Shown: in pieces, positions 7,507 to 14,950 of the stretch
How the letters are laid out: each line of letters starts with the position of its first letter
How positions within the stretch are numbered: the first letter of the stretch is position 1
Assembly: GCF_030908625.1 (NCBI RefSeq)
Contig: NZ_CP133133.1
Span: 2,356,001-2,420,000, forward strand
DNA length: 64,000 bases
Source of the DNA: Paludicola sp. MB14-C6
Lineage (GTDB): Bacteria > Bacillota > Clostridia > Oscillospirales > Ruminococcaceae
Direction of reading: 5' to 3'
Notes under the pieces: model-generated
Databases searched by the model: none
Told to the model about the DNA's origin: nothing
Seen by the model: the letters and a program-made list of their open reading frames with translations, nothing else
Made by a program: the position numbers and the translations under genes

Positions 7507-8919
7507 TTAGATTGTGCGATCTGTTACTTCCACCTTTGTTATAATATCACGCAGACGAACACCATCAATTAAATATTCTAAAGCTTCGTCGGCTGTATTG
7601 TACCATTTTTCTGTTGCTTCTTGATTTTCAACATATTTTTCGCAAATGAGAATTTGGGATGGAGCATTAATAGTTTTCTGTTGAAGTGGAAAAACCCCAA
7701 AAGCTCTTTCACCTACACAAAACTCTACTTCCCCGCCTTGTTTCATACACCACTCAAACTCGCTAATGGTATGAAATCTTAGATCCTGATTGGAATAATC
7801 AATTTTCATATACTCTTTTTCCATTTTCATCATCTCCGTTTGAAAATTTTTAAATTCGGGAGCACCATTCGAATAATTTATTTGTTTACCAAAATACGGG
7901 AATCCCTTATTCCAATCAATATTATGGTCATGCGGATTACTATGAGAATTTGGGTTTCCATGGTCGGAATGATGACGCTCAATCTGAGCTTTTCCGTTAT
8001 CACCAATTTTTGTTTCTCTATCATATTCGTCACCATGTTTATTCTTAGCTTTTGTCCTGTTAATGTTTCCAGGTTTTCCTATTAACCTTTGATCATCAGG
8101 CTTGTTCGGACTTGGTCGCCACTCCCCGCCAAAAGCACTCCCCATTCCCTTAAAAGAAATATCATCTCCCGTAATATAACCGCTTTTGATTACAATCGGG
8201 CTATCATTTGGCAGCGGCTTCTTACCCAAAATGTAATCGACATATTTTGACGGTATGTAGTCATCATTCTGATATTTCCAAGAAGAAAGTTCGTAATCTA
8301 CAAATACAATGTTGCCTCGCATTTCAGGAAACGGATTATTATAGCAGATAATTCGTTCCGGCTCAATCTGTCGGAGCATTTCATTATAGCCTTTCAGAAA
8401 AAATTCTTTTTGATCCGAATGGTTGTTATGTTCCGATACCATATAAGTAGTTACTGCAACCGTACTTCCCTTCGGAACACCCTTAAAGCAAAAATCATAG
8501 GTATTCATATCGCCCCAGCTGATAGTAGGTATGACAGGAATTCCTTTTGAGGCAAAGTACGAGCCACACCAGCGATTACGAAAAGTGTTGTACATCTGCA
8601 TAGTAGGATTCATTTCACGATACATACTAAAATCGGGGGACAAAACAGCCTTGTACCGCTTTAACTTCTCAATAGCATTGTCTGGATTTTTCCATACCCG
8701 TTCAAACTTATAATCATATAGAAAAAAGTGTACCATTCTTTGTAAATGGTTGTTATTTTGAAGGTTGGTACGGTCAAAGCCAATCAGCAATAAATCCAGA
8801 AAATCTTCCTCTGCAAATTCTGCTTTTGAAATAATCGGAATCTTGAATTGCCCTTCCCCATCAAATTGATTTCTTAAAAGGAACGGGCTCGTACGATAGT
8901 TGTAGTTTTCTTCTGTCAT
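7507..8919 (-). CDS. DUF4417-containing protein with His-rich middle segment
   Basis: A 470-residue protein. Its N-terminal 200 residues fit DUF4417 (LSPDFSMYREMN, NRWCGSYFASKGIPVIPTISW, then FLKGYNEMLRQIEPERIICY), a domain of unknown function often seen in phage- or plasmid-linked genes. A glycine-rich linker follows, then a charged segment with ERHHSDHGNP and NPHDHNIDW near residues 310-340, and an unrelated C-terminus. The start is the ATG at 8919, with TAGGAG about 8 bases upstream; an in-frame start at 8991 lacks a site. It is monocistronic. The His/Asp-rich middle could bind metal, but that is inference. Confidence 0.6.
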   Translation of the reverse strand: MTEENYNYRTSPFLLRNQFDGEGQFKIPIISKAEFAEEDFLDLLLIGFDRTNLQNNNHLQRMVHFFLYDYKFERVWKNPDNAIEKLKRYKAVLSPDFSMYREMNPTMQMYNTFRNRWCGSYFASKGIPVIPTISWGDMNTYDFCFKGVPKGSTVAVTTYMVSEHNNHSDQKEFFLKGYNEMLRQIEPERIICYNNPFPEMRGNIVFVDYELSSWKYQNDDYIPSKYVDYILGKKPLPNDSPIVIKSGYITGDDISFKGMGSAFGGEWRPSPNKPDDQRLIGKPGNINRTKAKNKHGDEYDRETKIGDNGKAQIERHHSDHGNPNSHSNPHDHNIDWNKGFPYFGKQINYSNGAPEFKNFQTEMMKMEKEYMKIDYSNQDLRFHTISEFEWCMKQGGEVEFCVGERAFGVFPLQQKTINAPSQILICEKYVENQEATEKWYNTADEALEYLIDGVRLRDIITKVEVTDRTI

Positions 8920-9096
8920 CTTAGCATCTCCTATTTTATGATAAGGAAAAAACCCTCTCACTAATAGGCTGCAATCGGCCCAAAGTTGCATAGTTTAATG
9001 CAACAAAGTTTAATTGTTTGCAAAAAATTCATAAATGGGGTTGTTGGGGGCTATATAAATAATTTTTACTTTATTATTTCACAAGTTTAAGCATAG

Positions 9097-9136
9097 AAAA
9101 AGACATATCTTCCCCTTAGCGGAAGATATGTCTTTT
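9097..9136 (-). terminator. Terminator following tRNA-Leu(CAG)
   Basis: A 16-bp stem (AAAAGACATATCTTCC and its complement) with a seven-base loop, then T-rich on the minus strand. It begins one base beyond the CCA end of the tRNA. Confidence 0.85.
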
Positions 9137-9137
9137 C

Positions 9138-9226
9138 TGGTGCGGATAAGGTGACTTGAACACCCACGATATTTAACTATCACTAGAACCTGAATCTAGC
9201 GCGTCTGCCGATTCCGCCATATCCGC
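9138..9226 (-). tRNA. tRNA-Leu (anticodon CAG)
   Basis: Class II tRNA with a long variable arm. Acceptor GCGGATA pairs with TATCCGC; anticodon stem-loop CTAGATTCAGGTTCTAG gives CAG; the T-arm carries GTTCAAGTC; encoded CCA end. It reads leucine CTG codons. Confidence 0.95.
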
Positions 9227-9339
9227 TTATTCCTTTCATATTATAATCCACCTATGTGGAAAATTCAAGGTGAAAACGAAGAAAAATTTATTCAATTCTT
9301 ATTGTAATACCTGTAGTGCAGATCTGTTATAACAAAAAA

Positions 9340-9368
9340 TCACGCTTTAAGTTAAACTTAAAGCGTGA
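9340..9368 (-). terminator. Terminator following tRNA-Gln
   Basis: Near-perfect palindrome TCACGCTTTAAGTT / AACTTAAAGCGTGA, followed on the minus strand by TTTTTTG. Confidence 0.8.
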
Positions 9369-9390
9369 ACTATCTACGGCAGTTTGCCGT

Positions 9391-9466
9391 TGGTTGGGGT
9401 AGATAGATTCGAACTATCGGAATGCAGGAGTCAAAGTCCTGTGCCTTACCGCTTGGCGATACCCCA
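9391..9466 (-). tRNA. tRNA-Gln (anticodon TTG)
   Basis: Acceptor TGGGGTA pairs with TACCCCA; anticodon arm CAGGACTTTGACTCCTG gives TTG; T-loop GTTCGAATC; encoded CCA end. Confidence 0.95.
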
Positions 9467-9487
9467 ATATTTAGTGTTAGAAAATAA

Positions 9488-9517
9488 GAAGTCGCGTACC
9501 TTTTAGTACGTGACTTT
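9488..9517 (-). terminator. Terminator following tRNA-Leu(GAG)
   Basis: AAGTCGCGTAC / GTACGTGACTT with one wobble position, then T-rich on the minus strand. Confidence 0.7.
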
Positions 9518-9588
9518 TAAGCAACAAAAATCGCCAATTGAAGTCATACGTTCTTAACTGCGTAATGCAACAAATTGGTTTTCATGAC

Positions 9589-9674
9589 TGGTGCGAAGGA
9601 TGGGACTTGAACCCACATGCCGTTTCCAGCACTAGCACCTCAAGCTAGCGCGTCTGCCATTCCGCCACCCTCGC
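9589..9674 (-). tRNA. tRNA-Leu (anticodon GAG)
   Basis: Class II tRNA. Acceptor GCGAGGG pairs with CCTTCGC (one G-T); anticodon arm CTAGCTTGAGGTGCTAG gives GAG; T-loop GTTCAAGTC; encoded CCA end. With the CAG leucine tRNA it makes two leucine isoacceptors within 540 bases, each with its own terminator. Confidence 0.95.
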
Positions 9675-9739
9675 AAAACCTTACCTTGTTGCCTAAAATA
9701 GTATAGCAAAATAGCGCCTTTTTGTCAAGAAGAATTCCT

Positions 9740-11296
9740 TTATTTTTTATAAAAAACATGAATTGCCCATGCCCAATCTCGCTTTGTAATACACCCCATA
9801 AACATCAAAAGAGCCATATAACAAACGCATACCATTATCATACTGAAAAAGATGCCGGTATGAACAAAGAACTTTGTAAAAAGACAAGCCAGTGCAATAG
9901 CGGTACACGGTAAAAGCACCCATTGAACAAAGTGAAATCGTATTTTGCTAACAACAATCAAACGATTGATACTCAATAACGCATTGAATATGGTACCAAA
10001 ATAAAGCATGATAACATAACCTTTCAGCCCAAGCAGGGGAACAAGGAAAAAGATAATCAATGCTCGTAATGCTGAATCAGCAGTATTATATTTCATGGAA
10101 CTCATTTGTTGATTTAAACCTTTTAAGATACTATCCACTACCATATCAAGATACATGAGTGGAACAAGCGGAGCAAAAACCAGCAATAGCGAGCCGACTT
10201 TAGCATCTTTGTAAAAAGCCAATCCGATTTCTTTATAAAAGCATATAAAAATCCCCATGATTAAAAAAGCAAAGATTAATGTGACTTTAAAGCATTTATT
10301 GACAATATAATCAATTCGCTTTTTACTCTTTAGTGCATTAGCTGCTGAAACTTCAGGAACCAGCAGATTGGAAAATGCAGAAAGAATAGCAGAGGGAAAA
10401 TATAAAAGTGGCATAGCCATTCCTTTAATCATACCATATTGAGACAAGGCTTCGCCTGAGGTTTGCCCAAATTGTCTCAAACCTCTAGGAACAAGAATGT
10501 TTTCAATTGAAGTTAATGCAGATCGAATATATGAACTAATTGCAATCGGGATAGCAATAGAAAAAATTTGTTTATTTGTTCCTTTGGCTTTACGCCCTAC
10601 TAAAGGCATTTTCTCTATTTTATAGAGGATTACAGCATAGATACAGGAGAATATTTCTGATATCGTAGCGCCAATGATCAAGCCACAGCAAGCTGCTTCT
10701 AAGCCTTTGGGTACTGCATATATCAAAATAGGAATCGTAGCAATAATTTGAACGAATTGTTCAACAATATCGGTACTAGCTGCTTTTACGCCCTTTTGTA
10801 AACCTAGGAAAAAGCCTCTTATTGCTGAACCGATACTTAAAAATGGAAGTCCAACCGCCAATAACTTTAACGCTGTAATAGTACGAGTATCTTTTACAAC
10901 ATGAATGCTAAGAGGTTCAGCAAGGAAAAATAATAATAACCCTGAAATAATGCTGATGATAATGCTGATTAAAATACATCGCTTAAAAGCACATTTAGCC
11001 GCAATGGTGTTTTTCATGGCGATTTGCTCTGAAACAATACGTGTTACCGCTAAGCTGATACCTGAGGTGGAAAGGGTAATAAATAATAAATAAACAGAGA
11101 AAGTCAATTGGTAAAGACCAATACCTTCTGCACCAATCATGTTCGAAATATAAATCATGAAAGCAGTACCAACCGCTCTCATTGCAATTACGATAACCGT
11201 TAATATTAATGCGTCTTTGATAAATCGCCTTTTTCGTACAGGTATAGATGAATTATTTGAGTTATGATATGTATTATCCAATTGGTCAACCGCCAT
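9740..11296 (-). CDS. spoVB: SpoVB/MurJ-like oligosaccharide flippase (MOP superfamily)
   Basis: A 518-residue polytopic membrane protein with about 14 helices. The motifs IGAEGIGLYQLTFSVY and STSGISLAVTRIVSE near the N-terminus and GSAIRGFFLGLQ near residue 160 fit the SpoVB branch of the MOP flippases. SpoVB is needed for spore cortex peptidoglycan synthesis and moves lipid-linked precursors. The N-terminal 25 residues are polar, then membrane spans begin. Not linked to other sporulation genes here. A vegetative lipid II or polysaccharide flippase of the same superfamily is the alternative. Confidence 0.7.
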   Translation of the reverse strand: MAVDQLDNTYHNSNNSSIPVRKRRFIKDALILTVIVIAMRAVGTAFMIYISNMIGAEGIGLYQLTFSVYLLFITLSTSGISLAVTRIVSEQIAMKNTIAAKCAFKRCILISIIISIISGLLLFFLAEPLSIHVVKDTRTITALKLLAVGLPFLSIGSAIRGFFLGLQKGVKAASTDIVEQFVQIIATIPILIYAVPKGLEAACCGLIIGATISEIFSCIYAVILYKIEKMPLVGRKAKGTNKQIFSIAIPIAISSYIRSALTSIENILVPRGLRQFGQTSGEALSQYGMIKGMAMPLLYFPSAILSAFSNLLVPEVSAANALKSKKRIDYIVNKCFKVTLIFAFLIMGIFICFYKEIGLAFYKDAKVGSLLLVFAPLVPLMYLDMVVDSILKGLNQQMSSMKYNTADSALRALIIFFLVPLLGLKGYVIMLYFGTIFNALLSINRLIVVSKIRFHFVQWVLLPCTAIALACLFTKFFVHTGIFFSMIMVCVCYMALLMFMGCITKRDWAWAIHVFYKK

Positions 11297-11430
11297 TTCT
11301 TTTCAATACAATTTAGCATGATTATGCTTGTATTCAAATATATGCGATAACCAATGGTATCATTCTAATCCTTATTGAAATTAAAATAGCAACTATCTTG
11401 TAATCATTATATTTTAAATGAAGTTCATAC

Positions 11431-11459
11431 TGGATTAATACAGTAAGCTATGCTATACT
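11431..11459 (+). promoter_or_regulatory. Promoter of the flavin reductase-rubredoxin gene
   Basis: TGGATT, 17-base spacer, TATACT, about 50 bases upstream of the start codon, which has AGGAGG 8 bases before it. Confidence 0.55.
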
Positions 11460-11509
11460 GAATATCAAACAATACTTTTTTAGTGTATTTTACTTAGGAG
11501 GTTAAAAAA

Positions 11510-12148
11510 ATGGATGATACAGCAGTTTTCAAATTATCTTATGGCGTGTTTTATTTAGGATGCGAAGATAAAGGGCAAAAGAATGTGTGCGTTGTGAATA
11601 CTGTAATTCAAGTTACACAAGAGCCATTAAAAGTAGCGGTAACGGTTTTGAAAACAAGTAAAACCCACGATATGATTGCAAGTTCAAAAAAATACAGCGT
11701 TGGTATCATGGGCGAAAATGCATCTATGGAAACAATCCGTCATTTTGGTATGCAAAGTGGGCATCAAGTGGACAAATTAAAAGACTTTCCTTATAAAACC
11801 GATATGCTTGGGAATCCTCTTATTGATGAAGGATGCATAGCAACATTATCCTGCAAAGTATACGAAGAGGTCGATTTAGGCACACATACTATGTTTATTG
11901 CAGATTTAGTTGACGCTCATAACGTAAGTAATGAAAAACCACTTACTTATAGTCAATATCGTGAAAATCGAATTAATGGAACGAAAAAAGAAACGCAATC
12001 GAATGAGGCGACGCAACCACAAAAAGAAATATGGCAATGTACAGTCTGTCATTATATTTATGATGGTGATATTCCATTTGAAGACCTTCCTGATGACTAT
12101 GTTTGCCCAATATGTAAGAAACCAAAATCAGTATTTAAAAAGGTATAG
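11510..12148 (+). CDS. Flavin reductase-rubredoxin fusion (high-molecular-weight rubredoxin)
   Basis: A 212-residue soluble protein. Residues 1-150 form an FMN-binding flavin reductase domain ([12 protein letters not shown], then SVGIMGENA and [10 protein letters not shown]). After a polar Gln/Asn/Thr linker, residues 175-212 form a rubredoxin with iron ligands C177, C180, C199 and C202. In the family, such Hrb proteins take electrons from NADH and feed A-type flavoproteins that reduce oxygen or nitric oxide in anaerobes. No flavo-diiron gene is adjacent, but hemerythrin and superoxide dismutase lie within 9 kb, consistent with oxidative-stress defence. Confidence 0.85.
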   Translation: MDDTAVFKLSYGVFYLGCEDKGQKNVCVVNTVIQVTQEPLKVAVTVLKTSKTHDMIASSKKYSVGIMGENASMETIRHFGMQSGHQVDKLKDFPYKTDMLGNPLIDEGCIATLSCKVYEEVDLGTHTMFIADLVDAHNVSNEKPLTYSQYRENRINGTKKETQSNEATQPQKEIWQCTVCHYIYDGDIPFEDLPDDYVCPICKKPKSVFKKV

Positions 12149-12291
12149 TGAAAATCTATCTGTATAAAATGAATTGTTTATTATAAGTAAAAAAGTATGA
12201 TATATTTACCGTATTATGTAGCTTAAATATTCTATTTGAAAAGAGATGATGTAATGAGACTGGCGATTGTAAAAGCTTTATACAAAGTCAT

Positions 12292-12336
12292 ATAGGGCAA
12301 AAGCCTGTATGAAGCCAAAAAATTATTTTGCCCTAT
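12292..12336 (+). terminator. Hairpin between rubredoxin and nucleotidyltransferase genes
   Basis: Arms ATAGGGCAAAA (12292-12302) and TTTTGCCCTAT (12326-12336) with a 23-base loop, followed by TTGGACTTTATCTTTT. It could be a late terminator of the upstream gene or a leader structure of the downstream one. Confidence 0.45.
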
Positions 12337-12384
12337 TGGACTTTATCTTTTGTTGGGAAAACGAAACATAAAGGAGAAAGTACA

Positions 12385-12942
12385 ATGAACAATAAGAATA
12401 TAAATAATATTAAATATATTGAGAATGAATTCGTAATTAAGAATGCTATTGATTTATCTGTGTTAGGAGTCTGTTTTTCATCAAAACCACTGATAATAGG
12501 TGGTTTGGCAATGGAGTATTATGGCATCAGAAAAAAAGGAAATGATGTTGATTTTATCGTCACAAATGACGATTATGAAGTTTTAGCCGAAAAATATCCT
12601 AATAATAGGGTGGATAGATGGGGCGATTTATATGTTTCGGTAGACAATCTTGAACTACTTAGGAGCATATATAGATTGGATTATGATTTTTATTCAGTGG
12701 AAGCTATTGAATATGAGGAATATAAAGTAATATCTATTGAGAAATTGTTTTTTATGAAAATGCTCGCAAATAGTAATCAGCCTGAAGTCGAAAAGCATGT
12801 AACAGATTTTAGACTTATGTGGAATTACTTTTTAAAAACTTTCCAAAATAGTAATTATGTTGCATATGCAATGGAGCATCAGAATCAATATGTAAATGTG
12901 CCGAATGGTATGATTTATAATGGTAAATATAGTGCTGTATAA
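12385..12942 (+). CDS. Nucleotidyltransferase-like protein (MNT/AbiEii-type fold)
   Basis: A 185-residue soluble protein. The core reads IIGGLAMEYYGIRKKGNDVDF, a polymerase-beta-type nucleotidyltransferase pattern: GG at residues 39-40 and metal-binding D54/D56. A downstream EKLFFMKM segment also fits nucleotidyltransferase substrate-domain proteins. I chose the ATG at 12385, with AAGGAG 8 bases upstream. No HEPN or AbiEi antitoxin gene is next to it, so a toxin-antitoxin role is not supported here. Function unknown. Confidence 0.6.
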   Translation: MNNKNINNIKYIENEFVIKNAIDLSVLGVCFSSKPLIIGGLAMEYYGIRKKGNDVDFIVTNDDYEVLAEKYPNNRVDRWGDLYVSVDNLELLRSIYRLDYDFYSVEAIEYEEYKVISIEKLFFMKMLANSNQPEVEKHVTDFRLMWNYFLKTFQNSNYVAYAMEHQNQYVNVPNGMIYNGKYSAV

Positions 12943-12955
12943 ACATGAATGAAAA

Positions 12956-12986
12956 TAGCCACAGAACAAATCTTGTTCTGTGGCTA
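12956..12986. terminator. Bidirectional terminator
   Basis: Perfect stem TAGCCACAGAACA / TGTTCTGTGGCTA, five-base loop, between the convergent nucleotidyltransferase and superoxide dismutase genes. Confidence 0.85.
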
Positions 12987-12994
12987 ATCGTATA

Positions 12995-13630
12995 TTACCA
13001 CATTTGTGTCTTGCAAGCCATATAGTTTTCTAAAACCTTGTTCCAATTAACAACGTTCCACCAATTATCTATATATTCAGCACGACGATTTTGATATTTT
13101 AAGTAATAAGCGTGTTCCCAAACATCAATAATTAAAATAGGGCACGTGTTTTGTGGTAATGGAGTATCTTGGTTTGGGGTTGGAATAACTTTTAGATTAC
13201 CATAACTATCAACAACTAACCAAGCGTAACCTGATCCAAATTGACCTAACGCAGCAGCTTTTATATGGTTTTTCATTTCATCAAATGAACCAAAGGTATT
13301 ATTGATTGCAATTTCTAATAATCCTTGTGGTGTACTGTTACTTGGCTTATTCATAATATCAAAGTATAGATTGTGATTATAAACTCCGCCAGCATTATTC
13401 CTAACGGCAGTTTGGAGTTTAGTGGGCAACTGCATATAGTTTTTAACAAGTTGTGTTAATGATAGGTTATGATATTCAGGATATGGCTGAAGTGCTTTAT
13501 TCAGATTATCTACGTATGTCTTTAAATGTTTATCATGATGAATGCGTACTGTTTCTTCATCAATATATGGTTCGAGTGCATTATAACTATAATTTAATGG
13601 CTTTAATTGAAATGGATACGTTTCTTGCAT
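12995..13630 (-). CDS. sodA: Fe/Mn superoxide dismutase
   Basis: Converts superoxide to oxygen and peroxide. The 211-residue protein has the family's metal ligands: a His in IHHDKH (31-35), His86, Asp169 and His173 in DVWEHAYY. The PNQDTPL segment around residue 153 places a Gln where Mn-type enzymes carry their active-site Gln, so manganese or cambialistic use is the likelier reading. There is no signal peptide, so it is cytoplasmic. AGGAGG precedes the ATG. Spore-coat-associated SODs exist in Bacilli, but nothing here requires that. Confidence 0.9.
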   Translation of the reverse strand: MQETYPFQLKPLNYSYNALEPYIDEETVRIHHDKHLKTYVDNLNKALQPYPEYHNLSLTQLVKNYMQLPTKLQTAVRNNAGGVYNHNLYFDIMNKPSNSTPQGLLEIAINNTFGSFDEMKNHIKAAALGQFGSGYAWLVVDSYGNLKVIPTPNQDTPLPQNTCPILIIDVWEHAYYLKYQNRRAEYIDNWWNVVNWNKVLENYMACKTQMW

Positions 13631-13713
13631 GAAAAGACCTCCTTAAAGCAAAATGAAATATTAGTATATGTTATGAGGCTATAAGAATTATCGTTACAAA
13701 CTAGAAAGTACAA

Positions 13714-13765
13714 GTCTGTAGAAAACTTAAAACGCAAGTAAAAATTGAAATATAAAATAATAAAT
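13714..13765. repeat. Dispersed repeat, third copy (left end only)
   Basis: AGTCTGTAGAAAACTTAAAACGCAAG and the following bases match the left ends at 366 and about 4545. The copy breaks off after about 50 bases, so it appears truncated. Confidence 0.5.
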
Positions 13766-13779
13766 CTGTGTCAACAAGC

Positions 13780-13938
13780 TAAAACCACAAAAGAGCAGAT
13801 TTCTCTGCTCTTTTGTGGTTCTCAAATATCTTTTCTCTAATCTCTGCTGGTCCAAACATCGTTATGTGTAAGCTTGACGAATCTATCTTTATCTGTTCTA
13901 TTTCATTCGTTATCAGTTCTTCCACAAAACCATGTGTT
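13780..13938 (-). pseudogene. Possible short gene remnant
   Basis: On the minus strand about 50 codons stay open and read plausibly (SSSLHITMFGPAEIREK, ending KSALLWF), with no convincing start or ribosome site. The last codons lie inside the hairpin at 13784-13821. It may be the tail of a lost gene. The upstream limit is uncertain by a base or two. No family recognised. Confidence 0.2.
13784..13821. terminator. Strong hairpin, probable terminator
   Basis: A 17-bp perfect stem, AACCACAAAAGAGCAGA and its complement, with a four-base loop, in the 437-base gap between the glycyl-radical operon and the superoxide dismutase gene. Confidence 0.65.
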
Positions 13939-14067
13939 CAATATATATTATCCCCATTTTCAAAGTAAATACTATGATTGAGGAAAAATATAGCTTTTTG
14001 TTACTTACTTTTTAAAAATAAGCTTTCAACATAATTACCCGTATGTCTTTTGGCTAGATAACAGTAA

Positions 14068-14949
14068 TTATTTTGTAATCAACAACTCCCATTTTTTCTT
14101 TAATGAGGAATCGGGAACAGGAGTATCTTTTAACGTATAGTCCAAACCAATTCCATTCCATTTTGATTGTCCTAAATTATGATATGCCATGATTTCAACA
14201 TCAATAATGTTATTGTAGTTATGCTTTAATCGGTTAATTTCTTCAAAATGCTCTGGGCAATCGTTAATCTGAGGAATAATAGGACATCGTAGAATTACAT
14301 TTTTTTGTAATTCATTTAAAATTGCTAAACTTTCATATACCATTTTATTAGAAACGCCAATATACTTTTTATGCAAATCATCATCATAAAGTTTGAAGTC
14401 AAACAAAAAGAGGTCAATATATTTGCTAAGAGTAACCAATTTTTCTTTTGCGATAGCACCATTCGTTTCTAAACAAGTATGAATATGATTTTCTTTTAGT
14501 TTTTTTGCCAGTTCAAGCAAAAAATCATATTGCAAGGAAGCTTCACCACCTGAAAAGGTCACTCCGCCATCTTGTTTGTAATATATTTCATCCTTTAAAC
14601 ATTCAGCGACTACATCTTCAACTGTCCATTCCTGCCCAATAACACTTAATGCATCATTGGGACAAGATTCTATGCATTGAAAGCAAGAAGTGCAAGCTGA
14701 TTGGGAAAATGAGTGATATTGATTTTGTATTGTATGAGCATGATTTTTACAAGCCGTTAAACATTTGCCACAAAGTGTGCACAAGCTATGATTGATACTC
14801 AGCTGTGGCTTTATTTGAAATGATTCGGGATTATGACACCATGCACATCGCATATTACAGCCTTTAAAGAAAACCGTTGTACGAATTCCAGGCCCATCAT
14901 GAAGAGAAAATCGTTGTATGTTGAATAAAATACCCATAGGATTACTCAT
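14068..14949 (-). CDS. Glycyl radical enzyme activase (radical SAM)
   Basis: Generates the glycyl radical on the enzyme encoded just upstream, using S-adenosylmethionine and a [4Fe-4S] cluster. The 293-residue protein has the radical SAM triad C31, C35, C38 (FFKGCNMRCAWCHN) after the family signature LHDGPGIRT. It carries an inserted ferredoxin-like domain with two cysteine clusters (CTLCGKCLTAC, CTSCFQCIESC), which groups it with activases of dehydratase- and decarboxylase-type enzymes rather than simple PflA. GGEAS follows. The start is the ATG at 14949, one base after the preceding stop, with GAGGAA inside that gene's last codons; this argues for translational coupling. Confidence 0.88.
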   Translation of the reverse strand: MSNPMGILFNIQRFSLHDGPGIRTTVFFKGCNMRCAWCHNPESFQIKPQLSINHSLCTLCGKCLTACKNHAHTIQNQYHSFSQSACTSCFQCIESCPNDALSVIGQEWTVEDVVAECLKDEIYYKQDGGVTFSGGEASLQYDFLLELAKKLKENHIHTCLETNGAIAKEKLVTLSKYIDLFLFDFKLYDDDLHKKYIGVSNKMVYESLAILNELQKNVILRCPIIPQINDCPEHFEEINRLKHNYNNIIDVEIMAYHNLGQSKWNGIGLDYTLKDTPVPDSSLKKKWELLITK

Positions 14950-14950
14950 C

